From: Pseudomonas sp. Irchel 3E20 | GTDB taxonomy: Bacteria > Pseudomonadota > Gammaproteobacteria > Pseudomonadales > Pseudomonadaceae | Assembly: GCF_900187645.1 (NCBI RefSeq) | Contig: NZ_FYEE01000010.1 | Span: forward strand, 124,001 to 188,000 | Direction of reading: 5' to 3' | Length of the DNA: 64,000 nt | Part shown: piece by piece, positions 26,826 to 35,065 of the stretch | How the letters are laid out: each line of letters starts with the position of its first letter | Numbering within the stretch: the stretch's first letter is position 1 | Notes under the pieces: model-generated | What the model was told of the DNA's origin: nothing | The model's input: only the letters and a program-made list of their open reading frames with translations | Databases searched by the model: none | Made by a program: the position numbers and the translations under genes

Positions 26826-27815
26826 TTATTTTTCAGCACCTGGCGACGGCTTCACCCACGACAGCCAGGGCGTGAATTGGCGCACCTGCACCGGCAAGCT
26901 CTCGGCGATCAGTTGCAACGCCCGGTCGGTGTCGTCCAGGGGCAGCACGGCCGACACCCGCAGGTGCGCCAGGGCAGCGCGGTCGAACTGCACCCGGCCG
27001 TGGCGGTGGCGGGCCAATTCATCCAGCACCTCGGGCAGCGGGCGGTCGTCCACCACCAGTTGATGGCGGCGCCAGGCTTCGTCGATGCTGCGCGGGTCGA
27101 TCGCACCCAGGCGTTGCACGCCATCGGCGCGGATCAACGCCTGCCCTCCCGCTGCCACTTCCAGGGTTTGCCGCGCGTCCAGGCTCTGCGCGGCCACGCG
27201 CGAGTGGAGCATGGTCAACACGGTGGTGTCCTGGCCGCGGCGCACCACAAAACGGGTGCCCAGGGCGCGCATCGTGCCTTGGGCGGTCTGCACGATAAAC
27301 GGCCGCGCAGCGTCAGGGGCCACCTCCACCAGCACCTCGCCCTGGAGCAATTCGATGCGCCGCTGCTGGCCGTCGAAGTGCAGGTTCACCGCGCTGGCGC
27401 CATTGAGCACCAGGGTGGACTGATCCTCCAGGCGCACGGTTTTCCAGTCGGTGGGGCCGCTGCTCAAGTCCGCCGTCCAACGGCCAGGGTAGGAACTGTT
27501 GAGTAGCAGCATCGCCGGCACCACCAGGCACGCGGCCAACGCCCAGTGGCGCATGGCACGCTGACGCACCGCCCGCTTGCCGCTGCCGGCGAACGCCGCG
27601 CTGAGCCCGGCCTTGGCCGCCGCCGGGCGGCCGCGCAAGGCTTGCATGCGCCCCACCACTTCCTGCATCCGCGCCGCCGCCGCCGCGTGTTGCGGGCCTT
27701 GCTGTTGCCAGCACTCGAACGCCGCCCGCTGTTCTTCGCTCAGCGGCCCTTCATGCAGGCGCAGCATCCATTCGGCAGCCTGCTCGTCGATCTGTTGGCG
27801 CGAAGACATGGGCAT
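26826..27815 (-). CDS. fecR: FecR-family anti-sigma/signal transducer
   Basis: About 329 residues: N-terminal cytoplasmic DUF4880 segment (IDEQAAEWMLRLHEGPLSEE), one membrane span (LAACLVVPAMLLLNSSY), then the periplasmic FecR domain (TDWKTVRLEDQSTLVLNGAS) and a C-terminal STN-contacting part. It relays receptor occupancy to the ECF sigma factor. The ATG at 27815 follows the sigma stop by seven bases with a weak GAG; starts at 27830 or 27809 are possible. Middle gene of fecI-fecR-receptor. Confidence 0.9.
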   Translation of the reverse strand: MPMSSRQQIDEQAAEWMLRLHEGPLSEEQRAAFECWQQQGPQHAAAAARMQEVVGRMQALRGRPAAAKAGLSAAFAGSGKRAVRQRAMRHWALAACLVVPAMLLLNSSYPGRWTADLSSGPTDWKTVRLEDQSTLVLNGASAVNLHFDGQQRRIELLQGEVLVEVAPDAARPFIVQTAQGTMRALGTRFVVRRGQDTTVLTMLHSRVAAQSLDARQTLEVAAGGQALIRADGVQRLGAIDPRSIDEAWRRHQLVVDDRPLPEVLDELARHRHGRVQFDRAALAHLRVSAVLPLDDTDRALQLIAESLPVQVRQFTPWLSWVKPSPGAEK

Positions 27816-27822
27816 AGCGCGC

Positions 27823-28341
27823 TCAAACATCCAGGCTGTGGCTGCAATGCAGCAGTGCTTGAATCAGGTACTTGCGCACCGTGCGTTCGGACAGCCGCAA
27901 CTGGCTGGCAATCTGCCGTTGGGTCAGGTCGTCCAGGTAATACAGCACAAACGCCTGGCGGGGTTTTTCCGCCAGGCCTTCGAGCAGGAAGGCGATCTGC
28001 TCCAGGGCTTGCAGGGTGGCATGGAGCTGTTCCGGCGACTGGAAGCCTTGCAGGGTATCGACGGTCAGCATCAATTCCTGCAGGTAAGCACTCTCGATCT
28101 GCCTGCGCCGCGCCTGGTCGATCATCAGCCGCCGCGCAGTGGTGCTCAGGTAAGCCCGGGGCTCGCGAATGGCCCCCACCGACTCGCGGGTAGCGAGAAT
28201 CCGCGCAAAGGTGTCCTGTGCCACGTCGGCGGCATTGTGGGCACAACCCAACTTGCGCCGCAGCCAGCCCAGCAGCCAACCGTGGTGCTCGCTGTAGAGG
28301 TCGTGAATCACGCGCTGATACGGCGGCTCGACGAGGGGCAT
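27823..28341 (-). CDS. fecI: ECF RNA polymerase sigma factor (FecI/PvdS-like iron-starvation class)
   Basis: A 172-residue ECF sigma factor. Region 2 is seen in NAADVAQDTFARILATRE and YLSTTARRLMIDQARRR, region 4 in LTQRQIASQLRLSERTVRKY. Length and sequence match FecI-type sigma factors. It would direct transcription of the downstream TonB receptor. A Fur-box-like sequence lies 17 bp upstream of its ATG, so iron starvation should induce it. Confidence 0.92.
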   Translation of the reverse strand: MPLVEPPYQRVIHDLYSEHHGWLLGWLRRKLGCAHNAADVAQDTFARILATRESVGAIREPRAYLSTTARRLMIDQARRRQIESAYLQELMLTVDTLQGFQSPEQLHATLQALEQIAFLLEGLAEKPRQAFVLYYLDDLTQRQIASQLRLSERTVRKYLIQALLHCSHSLDV

Positions 28342-28357
28342 AGGAATTGGCTCAAAA

Positions 28358-28376
28358 GTTATTAAGAATCATTGCT
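28358..28376 (-). promoter_or_regulatory. Probable Fur box upstream of fecI
   Basis: Read leftward, AGCAATGATTCTTAATAAC shares the contiguous core AATGATTCT and about 13 of 19 positions with the Fur consensus. It is 17 bp before the sigma-factor start, the expected place for iron repression of a FecI-type regulator. Confidence 0.65.
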
Positions 28377-28469
28377 AATGGTAAGGAGAAGTGTCCGCAC
28401 AAAGCAAGGCACAACACTGGCAGGTTGCCTTCATGGGCCAGCCGTCGATTGACAGCCTGCGGACGCAGG

Positions 28470-28485
28470 TTTACGTTAACGTAAA
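28470..28485 (+). promoter_or_regulatory. Perfect palindrome upstream of liuA (LiuR operator)
   Basis: TTTACGTTAACGTAAA is a perfect 16-bp palindrome 55 bp before the liuA ATG. It overlaps the -10 position (TACGTT) of a promoter with a consensus -35 TTGACA at 28449-28454 and a 17-bp spacer, a layout that suits repression. It matches the sites before liuR and the acyl-CoA synthetase. Confidence 0.8.
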
Positions 28486-28540
28486 GGTGAGAGCGAGTCC
28501 CGCGCCCTTCCCGCCCGACAAAAACATCAAAAGGTGACCC

Positions 28541-29704
28541 ATGAGCTACCCCTCCCTGAATTTCGCCCTGGGCGAAACCCTCGACATGCTGCGCGATCAG
28601 GTCCAGTCCTTCGTTGCCAAAGAAATCGCCCCGCGTGCGGCGCAGATCGACATCGACAACCTGTTCCCCGCCGACCTGTGGCGCAAGTTCGGGGACATGG
28701 GCCTGCTGGGCATCACCGTGCCTGAGGAATACGGCGGCGCGGGCCTGGGCTACCTGGCCCACGTGGTGGCCATGGAAGAAATCAGCCGCGGTTCGGCCTC
28801 GGTCGCGCTGTCCTACGGCGCCCACTCCAACCTGTGCGTAAACCAGATCAACCGCAACGGCACCCACGAACAGAAAGCCAAGTACCTGCCCAAGCTCATC
28901 AGCGGCGAGCACGTCGGCGCCCTGGCCATGAGCGAGCCCAACGCCGGCTCCGACGTGGTGTCGATGAAGCTGCGCGCCGACAAACGCGGCGACCACTACG
29001 TGCTCAACGGCAGCAAGACTTGGATCACCAATGGCCCCGACGCCAACACCTACGTGATCTACGCCAAGACCGACCTGGACAAGGGCGCCCACGGCATCAC
29101 CGCGTTCATCGTCGAGCGCGACTGGAAGGGCTTTAGCCGCAGCAACAAGTTCGACAAGCTCGGCATGCGCGGTTCCAACACCTGCGAGCTGTTCTTCGAT
29201 GACGTGCCCGTGCCCGAGAAAAACATCCTCGGCGTGCTCAATGGCGGCGTGAAGGTGCTGATGAGCGGCCTGGACTACGAGCGCGTGGTGCTCTCCGGCG
29301 GCCCCACCGGCATCATGCAGGCCTGCATGGACCTGATCGTGCCCTACATCCACGACCGCAAGCAGTTCGGCCAGAGCATCGGCGAATTCCAGCTGATCCA
29401 AGGCAAAGTCGCCGACATGTACACCCAGCTCAACGCCAGCCGCGCCTACCTGTACGCGGTGGCCCAGGCCTGCGAGCGCGGCGAGACCACGCGCAAGGAC
29501 GCCGCCGGGGTGATCCTCTACAGCGCCGAGCGCGCCACCCAAATGGCCCTGGACGCCATCCAGATCCTGGGCGGCAACGGCTACATCAACGAATTCCCCG
29601 CCGGGCGCCTGCTGCGCGACGCCAAGCTCTACGAAATCGGCGCCGGCACCAGCGAAATCCGCCGCATGCTCATCGGGCGCGAACTCTTCAACGAAACGAA
29701 ATAA
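28541..29704 (+). CDS. liuA: Isovaleryl-CoA dehydrogenase
   Basis: A 387-residue acyl-CoA dehydrogenase oxidising isovaleryl-CoA to 3-methylcrotonyl-CoA with electrons to ETF. ACAD signatures ALAMSEPNAGSDVVSM and QILGGNGYINEFPAGRLLRD are present. The catalytic base is Glu247 within GLDYERVVLSGG, the position distinctive of isovaleryl-CoA dehydrogenases. AAGGTGA precedes the ATG. First gene of liuABCD, directly under a LiuR operator. Confidence 0.95.
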   Translation: MSYPSLNFALGETLDMLRDQVQSFVAKEIAPRAAQIDIDNLFPADLWRKFGDMGLLGITVPEEYGGAGLGYLAHVVAMEEISRGSASVALSYGAHSNLCVNQINRNGTHEQKAKYLPKLISGEHVGALAMSEPNAGSDVVSMKLRADKRGDHYVLNGSKTWITNGPDANTYVIYAKTDLDKGAHGITAFIVERDWKGFSRSNKFDKLGMRGSNTCELFFDDVPVPEKNILGVLNGGVKVLMSGLDYERVVLSGGPTGIMQACMDLIVPYIHDRKQFGQSIGEFQLIQGKVADMYTQLNASRAYLYAVAQACERGETTRKDAAGVILYSAERATQMALDAIQILGGNGYINEFPAGRLLRDAKLYEIGAGTSEIRRMLIGRELFNETK

Positions 29705-29708
29705 GGGC

Positions 29709-29790
29709 AGCGGCAAGGGGTGAGCGACAAGCTGCAAGCCACCCGCAGCAGCCCTACGCTCTTGCCGCTTAAAGCTTGCCGCTTGCCGCT
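29709..29790. repeat. Intercistronic inverted-repeat element between liuA and liuB
   Basis: AGCGGCAAG (29709-29717) is matched by three reverse-complement copies CTTGCCGCT (29761-29769, 29775-29783, 29782-29790), with AAGCTGCAAGC in between. It could fold as an RNA hairpin inside the liu operon and resembles dispersed Pseudomonas intergenic repeats. Whether it affects liuB expression is unknown. Confidence 0.5.
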
Positions 29791-29805
29791 ACGACGGAGT
29801 CATCC

Positions 29806-31410
29806 ATGCATTTGCATTCCCAGCTCAATCCCCGTTCGGCGGATTTCGCCGCCAACAGCGCAGCCATGCTTGAACAGGTCGCAGCCCTGCGCACACTGCT
29901 TGAGTCGATCCGCCAAGGCGGCGGCGCCAAGGCCCAGGAGCGCCACACCTCGCGGGGCAAACTGTTGCCCCGCGAACGCATCAATCGCCTGCTCGACCCC
30001 GGTTCGCCCTTCTTGGAGCTGAGCCAACTGGCGGCCCATGAGGTGTACGGCGAAGACGTGCCAGCAGCGGGCGTGATCGCCGGCATCGGCCGTGTCGAAG
30101 GCGTCGAGTGCATGATCGTGGCCAACGACGCCACGGTGAAGGGCGGGTCCTACTACCCGCTGACAGTGAAAAAACACCTGCGCGCCCAGACCATCGCCCA
30201 GCAGAATCGCCTGCCGTGCATTTACCTGGTGGACTCCGGCGGCGCCAACCTGCCGCGCCAGGACGAAGTCTTTCCCGACCGCGAACACTTCGGGCGGATC
30301 TTCTTCAACCAAGCCAACATGAGCGCCCAGGGCATCCCGCAGATCGCCGTGGTCATGGGCTCCTGCACCGCGGGCGGCGCCTATGTGCCGGCCATGGCCG
30401 ACGAAGCCATCATGGTGCGCGAGCAGGCGACGATCTTTCTCGCCGGCCCGCCGCTGGTCAAAGCCGCCACCGGCGAGGTGGTGAGCGCCGAGGATTTGGG
30501 CGGTGCCGACGTGCATTGCCGCACTTCCGGGGTGGCCGACCACTACGCGCAAAACGACGAACATGCCCTGGCCCTGGCCCGGCGCAGCGTCGCCAACCTT
30601 AACTGGCGCAAATTGGGCCAGGTGCAGCAACGCACGCCCATCGCGCCGCTGTACGCCAGCGATGAGTTGTACGGCGTGGTGCCGGCGGACGCCAAGCAGC
30701 CTTTCGACGTGCGCGAAGTGATCGCACGCCTGGTGGACGGCTCGGTGTTCGATGAATTCAAGGCCTTGTTCGGCACCACCCTGGTGTGCGGCTTCGCCCA
30801 CCTGCACGGTTACCCCATCGCGATCCTGGGCAACAACGGCATCCTCTTCGCCGAAGCCGCGCAAAAAGGCGCGCACTTCATCGAACTGGCCTGCCAGCGC
30901 GGCATCCCGTTGCTGTTTTTGCAGAACATCACCGGCTTCATGGTTGGCCAGAAGTACGAGGCCGGCGGCATCGCCAAGCACGGCGCCAAACTGGTGACAG
31001 CCGTGGCCTGCGCCCAGGTGCCCAAGTTCACCGTCATCATCGGCGGCAGTTTTGGCGCCGGGAACTACGGGATGTGCGGGCGCGCCTACGACCCGCGCTT
31101 TTTGTGGATGTGGCCCAACGCGCGCATCGGCGTGATGGGCGCCGAACAAGCCGCCGGCGTGCTGGTGCAGGTCAAGCGCGAACAGGCCGAGCGTAGCGGC
31201 CAGGCGTTCAGCGCCGCCCAGGAACACGAGATCAAACAACCGATCCTCGACCAGTACGAACACCAGGGGCACCCGTACTACTCCAGCGCCCGCCTGTGGG
31301 ACGACGGCGTCATCGACCCCGCGCAAACCCGCGACGTGCTGGGCCTGGCCCTATCCGCCGCGCTGAACGCGCCTATCGAACCGAGCCGCTTTGGCGTGTT
31401 CCGGATGTGA
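29806..31410 (+). CDS. liuB: Methylcrotonoyl-CoA carboxylase, carboxyltransferase (beta) subunit
   Basis: A 535-residue carboxyltransferase of the AccD/PccB family: N-terminal domain (RGKLLPRERINRLLDPGSPF, YGEDVPAAGVIAGIGRV, MGSCTAGGAYVPAMADEAI) and C-terminal domain (NITGFMVGQKYEAGGIAKHG, GGSFGAGNYGMCGRAYDPRF, ARIGVMGAEQAAGVLVQV). It transfers CO2 from biotin on LiuD to 3-methylcrotonyl-CoA. The ATG at 29806 (GGAG six bases before) is preferred over a TTG at 29776 inside the repeat. Confidence 0.95.
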   Translation: MHLHSQLNPRSADFAANSAAMLEQVAALRTLLESIRQGGGAKAQERHTSRGKLLPRERINRLLDPGSPFLELSQLAAHEVYGEDVPAAGVIAGIGRVEGVECMIVANDATVKGGSYYPLTVKKHLRAQTIAQQNRLPCIYLVDSGGANLPRQDEVFPDREHFGRIFFNQANMSAQGIPQIAVVMGSCTAGGAYVPAMADEAIMVREQATIFLAGPPLVKAATGEVVSAEDLGGADVHCRTSGVADHYAQNDEHALALARRSVANLNWRKLGQVQQRTPIAPLYASDELYGVVPADAKQPFDVREVIARLVDGSVFDEFKALFGTTLVCGFAHLHGYPIAILGNNGILFAEAAQKGAHFIELACQRGIPLLFLQNITGFMVGQKYEAGGIAKHGAKLVTAVACAQVPKFTVIIGGSFGAGNYGMCGRAYDPRFLWMWPNARIGVMGAEQAAGVLVQVKREQAERSGQAFSAAQEHEIKQPILDQYEHQGHPYYSSARLWDDGVIDPAQTRDVLGLALSAALNAPIEPSRFGVFRM

Positions 31411-31466
31411 TCGCTCCCGTGGCAGGCGCCAGCGCGCGGCCACCAGCACCGTGGAGACAGACAACG

Positions 31467-32282
31467 ATGAACAGCTTCAACACCCTGCAACTGAGCCGCG
31501 ACCCGCGCGGCTTTGCCACCCTGTGGCTGAACCGCGAGCAGAAAAAAAACGCCTTCAACGCCGAAATGATCCGCGAACTGATCCTGGCCCTGGACCAGGT
31601 GCAAACCGACCCCAGCCTGCGCTTTTTGCTGCTGCGCGGGCGCGGCAAGCACTTCAGCGCCGGCGCCGACCTGGCCTGGATGCAGCAATCGGCCGAACTG
31701 GACTACAACACCAACTTGGACGACGCCCGGGAACTGGCGGAGCTGATGTACAACCTGGCCAAGCTGAAAATCCCCACCCTGGCGGTGGTTCAGGGCGCGG
31801 CGTTCGGCGGCGCGCTGGGCCTTATCAGTTGCTGCGACATGGCCATCGGTGCTGACGACGCGCAGTTCTGTCTTTCCGAAGTACGCATCGGCCTGGCCCC
31901 GGCGGTCATCAGCCCCTTCGTGGTGCAGGCCATCGGCGAACGCGCGGCGCGGCGCTATGCCCTCACCGCCGAGCGCTTCGACGGCCAGCGTGCGCGGGAA
32001 ATCGGCCTGCTATCCGACAGCTACCCGGCCACGGAGCTGGAGCAACGGGTCGAGCAATGGGTCGCCAACCTGCTGCTCAACAGCCCCGCCGCCATGCGGG
32101 CGAGCAAAGACCTGCTGCGTGAAGTGGGCAGCGGCGTCTCCACACCGGCCCTGCGCCGCTACTGCGAAAACGCCATCGCCCGTATCCGCGTCAGCCCCGA
32201 GGGCCAGGAAGGCCTGCGCGCCTTCCTGCAAAAACGCACGCCCAGCTGGCAAACCGACACCACCGCCCAGGAGCCCCGTTGA
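31467..32282 (+). CDS. liuC: Methylglutaconyl-CoA hydratase
   Basis: A 271-residue crotonase hydrating 3-methylglutaconyl-CoA to HMG-CoA. Crotonase landmarks: LNREQKKNAFNAEMIREL, the oxyanion loop RGRGKHFSAGADLAWMQ, and VVQGAAFGGALGLISCCDMA with the second oxyanion and active-site residues. The ATG at 31467 gives the normal family length; the upstream frame extension has no family similarity. Its stop overlaps the liuD start by one base (TGATG). Confidence 0.93.
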   Translation: MNSFNTLQLSRDPRGFATLWLNREQKKNAFNAEMIRELILALDQVQTDPSLRFLLLRGRGKHFSAGADLAWMQQSAELDYNTNLDDARELAELMYNLAKLKIPTLAVVQGAAFGGALGLISCCDMAIGADDAQFCLSEVRIGLAPAVISPFVVQAIGERAARRYALTAERFDGQRAREIGLLSDSYPATELEQRVEQWVANLLLNSPAAMRASKDLLREVGSGVSTPALRRYCENAIARIRVSPEGQEGLRAFLQKRTPSWQTDTTAQEPR

Positions 32283-34222
32283 TGAGCGCCCCCCGTATCA
32301 CCACCGTGCTGGTGGCCAACCGCGGCGAAATCGCCTGCCGGGTCATGCGTACCGCCAAGGCCATGGGCCTGACCACCGTGGCCGTGCACAGCGCCACCGA
32401 CCGCCAGGCGCGACACAGCCGCGAAGCGGACATTTGCGTTGACCTGGGCGGCAGCAAGGCCGCCGACAGCTACCTGCAAATCGACAAACTGATCGCCGCC
32501 GCCCAGGCCAGCGGCGCCCAGGCGATTCACCCCGGCTACGGCTTTCTCTCGGAAAACGCCGGGTTCGCCCGCGCCATCGAGGCCGCCGGGTTGATCTTCC
32601 TCGGCCCGCCCGCCTCCGCCATCGACGCCATGGGCAGCAAGTCCGCGGCCAAGGCCCTGATGGAAACCGCGGGCGTGCCCCTGGTGCCCGGCTACCACGG
32701 CGCCGAGCAAGACCTGGAAACCTTCCGCCTCGCCTGCGAGCGCATCGGCTACCCGGTGCTGCTCAAGGCCACGGCGGGCGGCGGCGGCAAAGGCATGAAA
32801 GTGGTCGAGCACGTCGGCGAACTGGCCCAAGCCCTGGCCTCGGCGCAGCGCGAAGCACTGTCGTCGTTCGGCGACTCGCGCATGCTGGTGGAAAAGTACC
32901 TGCTCAAACCGCGCCACGTGGAAATCCAGGTGTTCGCCGACCAGCACGGCCACTGCCTGTACCTCAACGAGCGCGACTGCTCGATCCAGCGTCGCCACCA
33001 GAAAGTCGTCGAGGAAGCCCCGGCCCCCGGCCTGAGCCCAGCCCAGCGCCAGGCCATGGGCGAATCCGCCGTGCGCGCCGCACAAGCCATCGGCTACGTG
33101 GGCGCGGGCACCGTGGAATTTTTGCTCGATGCCCGCGGCGAATTCTTCTTTATGGAGATGAACACTCGCTTGCAGGTCGAACACCCGGTCACCGAAGCCA
33201 TCACCGGCCTGGACCTGGTAGCGTGGCAGATCCGCGTCGCCCAGGGCGAGGCGCTGCCCATGACCCAGGCCCAAGTGCCCCTGCACGGCCATGCCATCGA
33301 AGTGCGGCTGTACGCCGAAGACCCCGGCCACGACTTTCTTCCGGCCGCCGGGCGCCTGGCGCTGTACCGCGAATCCGCGCCGGGCCCGGGGCGGCGCGTG
33401 GACAGCGGCGTGGCACAGGGCGATGTGATTTCACCGTTCTACGACCCCATGCTGGGCAAGCTCATCGCCTGGGGCGAAAACCGCGAACAGGCGCGCCTGC
33501 GCTTGCTGGCCATGCTCGATGAGTTCGCCATCGGCGGGCTGAAGACCAATATCGGCTTTTTGCGGCGCATCATCGCCCACCCGGCCTTCGCCGAGGCGCA
33601 GCTGGACACCGGGTTCATCCCGCGCCACCAGGCGCAACTGCTGCCAGCACCAGGCGAACTCAGCGACGAGTTCTGGGAAGCCGCCGCCCAGGCATTTATC
33701 CAGAGCCAACCGGCCCTTCAGCGTGACGATGAGCGTGATTCGCCTTGGGCGGCCACCACCGGCCTGCGCTTGGGCTTGGCGGCCCAAACCAGCCTGCACC
33801 TGAGCTGCGAGGAACAGGACCGCGCCGTCAACCTCGCGCCCGACGGCGCCGAACTGCACGGCGAATACCTGCACCGCACCCAGCAGGGCGTGCGCCGCCA
33901 GCACCGGGCCATCCGCCAGGGCGACAGCCTGTACCTGCACTGGGGCGGCGAACTCCACTGCATCAAAGCCTACGACCCCATTGCTGCCGCCGACGCCAGC
34001 CACAGCCAACAGGGCGGGCTGACGGCCCCAATGAACGGCAGCATCGTGCGGGTGCTGGTGGAAGTCGGCCAACAGGTAGAAGCCGGGGCGCAACTGGTGG
34101 TGCTCGAAGCGATGAAAATGGAACACAGCATCCGCGCGCCCGAGGCCGGTGTGGTCAAGGCGTTGTTCTGTGCTGAAGGGGAAATGGTCAGCGAAGGCAG
34201 TGCGCTGGTGGAGCTGGAGTGA
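32282..34222 (+). CDS. liuD: Methylcrotonoyl-CoA carboxylase, biotin-containing (alpha) subunit
   Basis: A 646-residue acetyl/propionyl-type carboxylase: biotin carboxylase domain (about 1-450; VLVANRGEIACRVMRTAKAM, LKATAGGGGKGMKVV for ATP, FMEMNTRLQVEHPVTE with catalytic residues), a linker domain, and a C-terminal biotinyl domain whose EAMKMEH carries the biotinylated Lys near 612. It pairs with LiuB to carboxylate 3-methylcrotonyl-CoA. Last of liuABCD; liuE is elsewhere in this window. Confidence 0.95.
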   Translation: MSAPRITTVLVANRGEIACRVMRTAKAMGLTTVAVHSATDRQARHSREADICVDLGGSKAADSYLQIDKLIAAAQASGAQAIHPGYGFLSENAGFARAIEAAGLIFLGPPASAIDAMGSKSAAKALMETAGVPLVPGYHGAEQDLETFRLACERIGYPVLLKATAGGGGKGMKVVEHVGELAQALASAQREALSSFGDSRMLVEKYLLKPRHVEIQVFADQHGHCLYLNERDCSIQRRHQKVVEEAPAPGLSPAQRQAMGESAVRAAQAIGYVGAGTVEFLLDARGEFFFMEMNTRLQVEHPVTEAITGLDLVAWQIRVAQGEALPMTQAQVPLHGHAIEVRLYAEDPGHDFLPAAGRLALYRESAPGPGRRVDSGVAQGDVISPFYDPMLGKLIAWGENREQARLRLLAMLDEFAIGGLKTNIGFLRRIIAHPAFAEAQLDTGFIPRHQAQLLPAPGELSDEFWEAAAQAFIQSQPALQRDDERDSPWAATTGLRLGLAAQTSLHLSCEEQDRAVNLAPDGAELHGEYLHRTQQGVRRQHRAIRQGDSLYLHWGGELHCIKAYDPIAAADASHSQQGGLTAPMNGSIVRVLVEVGQQVEAGAQLVVLEAMKMEHSIRAPEAGVVKALFCAEGEMVSEGSALVELE

Positions 34223-34232
34223 CCGCGAAAAA

Positions 34233-34263
34233 CCACGGCCCGGTGTCAGGCGCCGGGCCGTGG
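34233..34263 (-). terminator. Rho-independent terminator of the PrtR-like gene
   Basis: CCACGGCCCGG and CCGGGCCGTGG form an 11-bp stem. The leftward strand continues TTTTTCGCGG, so it ends the leftward repressor transcript; the hairpin may also slow the rightward liu transcript. Confidence 0.7.
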
Positions 34264-34267
34264 GCTG

Positions 34268-34936
34268 TCAGAATTTGGCAGTGGCCTGCATGACGACGCC
34301 GATGATCCGGCATTCTTCGCTGTACAGCGCCTTGGGGTACGTCGGGTTGAGCGGCACCAGGTAACGCTGGCCGCCCTCCTCGATCAACTTGCGGAAGGTC
34401 GCCTCAGCGCTGCCCGGCCAACGGGCGATCACCAGTTTGCCCGGCACCGCCTCCACCGCCGGGTCCACCAGAATCAACATGCCCTCGGCAACGCTCAAAC
34501 CGCTGGGGGCGGTCATGGCATCGCCAATGACCCGTAGCCAGAACGCCGCGCCCTGGGCGTGGTAATCGGTCAATTCATAACGATTGGGGTTGTACGCCCC
34601 GGGTGGGGATTCGCGCGTCTGGCAAGGGTCTTTCCAGTCGCTCACCGGGTAGCGGAAGTACGGGTTGTACTTTTCTGCAAGGGTCAAACCGTAGGCCTCG
34701 TCTTCGCCATCCAGCGTCTGTTGTGTGGCTGGCTCGCGGATCACCAGCGCCACTTCGAGAAACCCCAGGCCCAGTTCCTCGAGCACACGGTTCATGTCGG
34801 TGATTTTCGGCTCGCGACGTTTGTTGAGCCAATGGCCCACGCCACCTTGGGACATGCCCAGGCGTTCTGCGAGTTTCTCTTGAGTGATTTTAAGCTCACT
34901 CATTTTGGCCTTGACCAATTCGATCCATTTATCCAT
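34268..34936 (-). CDS. XRE-S24 repressor (PrtR/CI-like) lacking the catalytic serine
   Basis: A 222-residue protein from the ATG at 34936: N-terminal XRE HTH (KITQEKLAERLGMSQGGVGH) and a C-terminal LexA/CI S24 domain (FWLRVIGDAMTAPSGLSVAE, PGKLVIARWPGSAEATFRKL). LexA-type repressors use a Ser in a G-D/x-S-M motif and a downstream Lys for RecA-stimulated self-cleavage. Here the motif reads GDAM: the Ser is Ala140 (codon GCC at 34519-34517), while Lys183 is kept. The protein may bind DNA and dimerise but not self-cleave. It is divergent from a DUF6124-like gene across several possible operators. No phage or pyocin genes are nearby. An upstream extension to 35005 would pass through those operators and is not favoured. 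Confidence 0.85.
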   Translation of the reverse strand: MDKWIELVKAKMSELKITQEKLAERLGMSQGGVGHWLNKRREPKITDMNRVLEELGLGFLEVALVIREPATQQTLDGEDEAYGLTLAEKYNPYFRYPVSDWKDPCQTRESPPGAYNPNRYELTDYHAQGAAFWLRVIGDAMTAPSGLSVAEGMLILVDPAVEAVPGKLVIARWPGSAEATFRKLIEEGGQRYLVPLNPTYPKALYSEECRIIGVVMQATAKF

Positions 34937-34946
34937 GGCCGGAACA

Positions 34947-35019
34947 ATACTTTGTGTACTCGGGCCCTCAATACACATATTGTAGTATTTAATTTTTCGG
35001 AACAAATACGTGATGTACT
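34947..35019. promoter_or_regulatory. Repeated ATAC-N5-GTACT operator-like sites
   Basis: ATACTTTGTGTACT (34947-34960) and ATACGTGATGTACT (35006-35019) share ATAC-N5-GTACT; between them AATAC-N10-GTATT (34970-34989) is an exact 5-bp inverted repeat. They fill the divergent region between the PrtR-like repressor and the DUF6124-like gene, as expected for a CI-like operator array. Confidence 0.55.
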
Positions 35020-35065
35020 AACTTTACCGGTGACTCATTTCAATACGTACCGGAGTACCCGCCCC

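Noticed and set aside
29800..31326. Leftward frame of 508 codons opposite liuB
   Set aside because: Antisense shadow without motifs; liuB is unambiguous.
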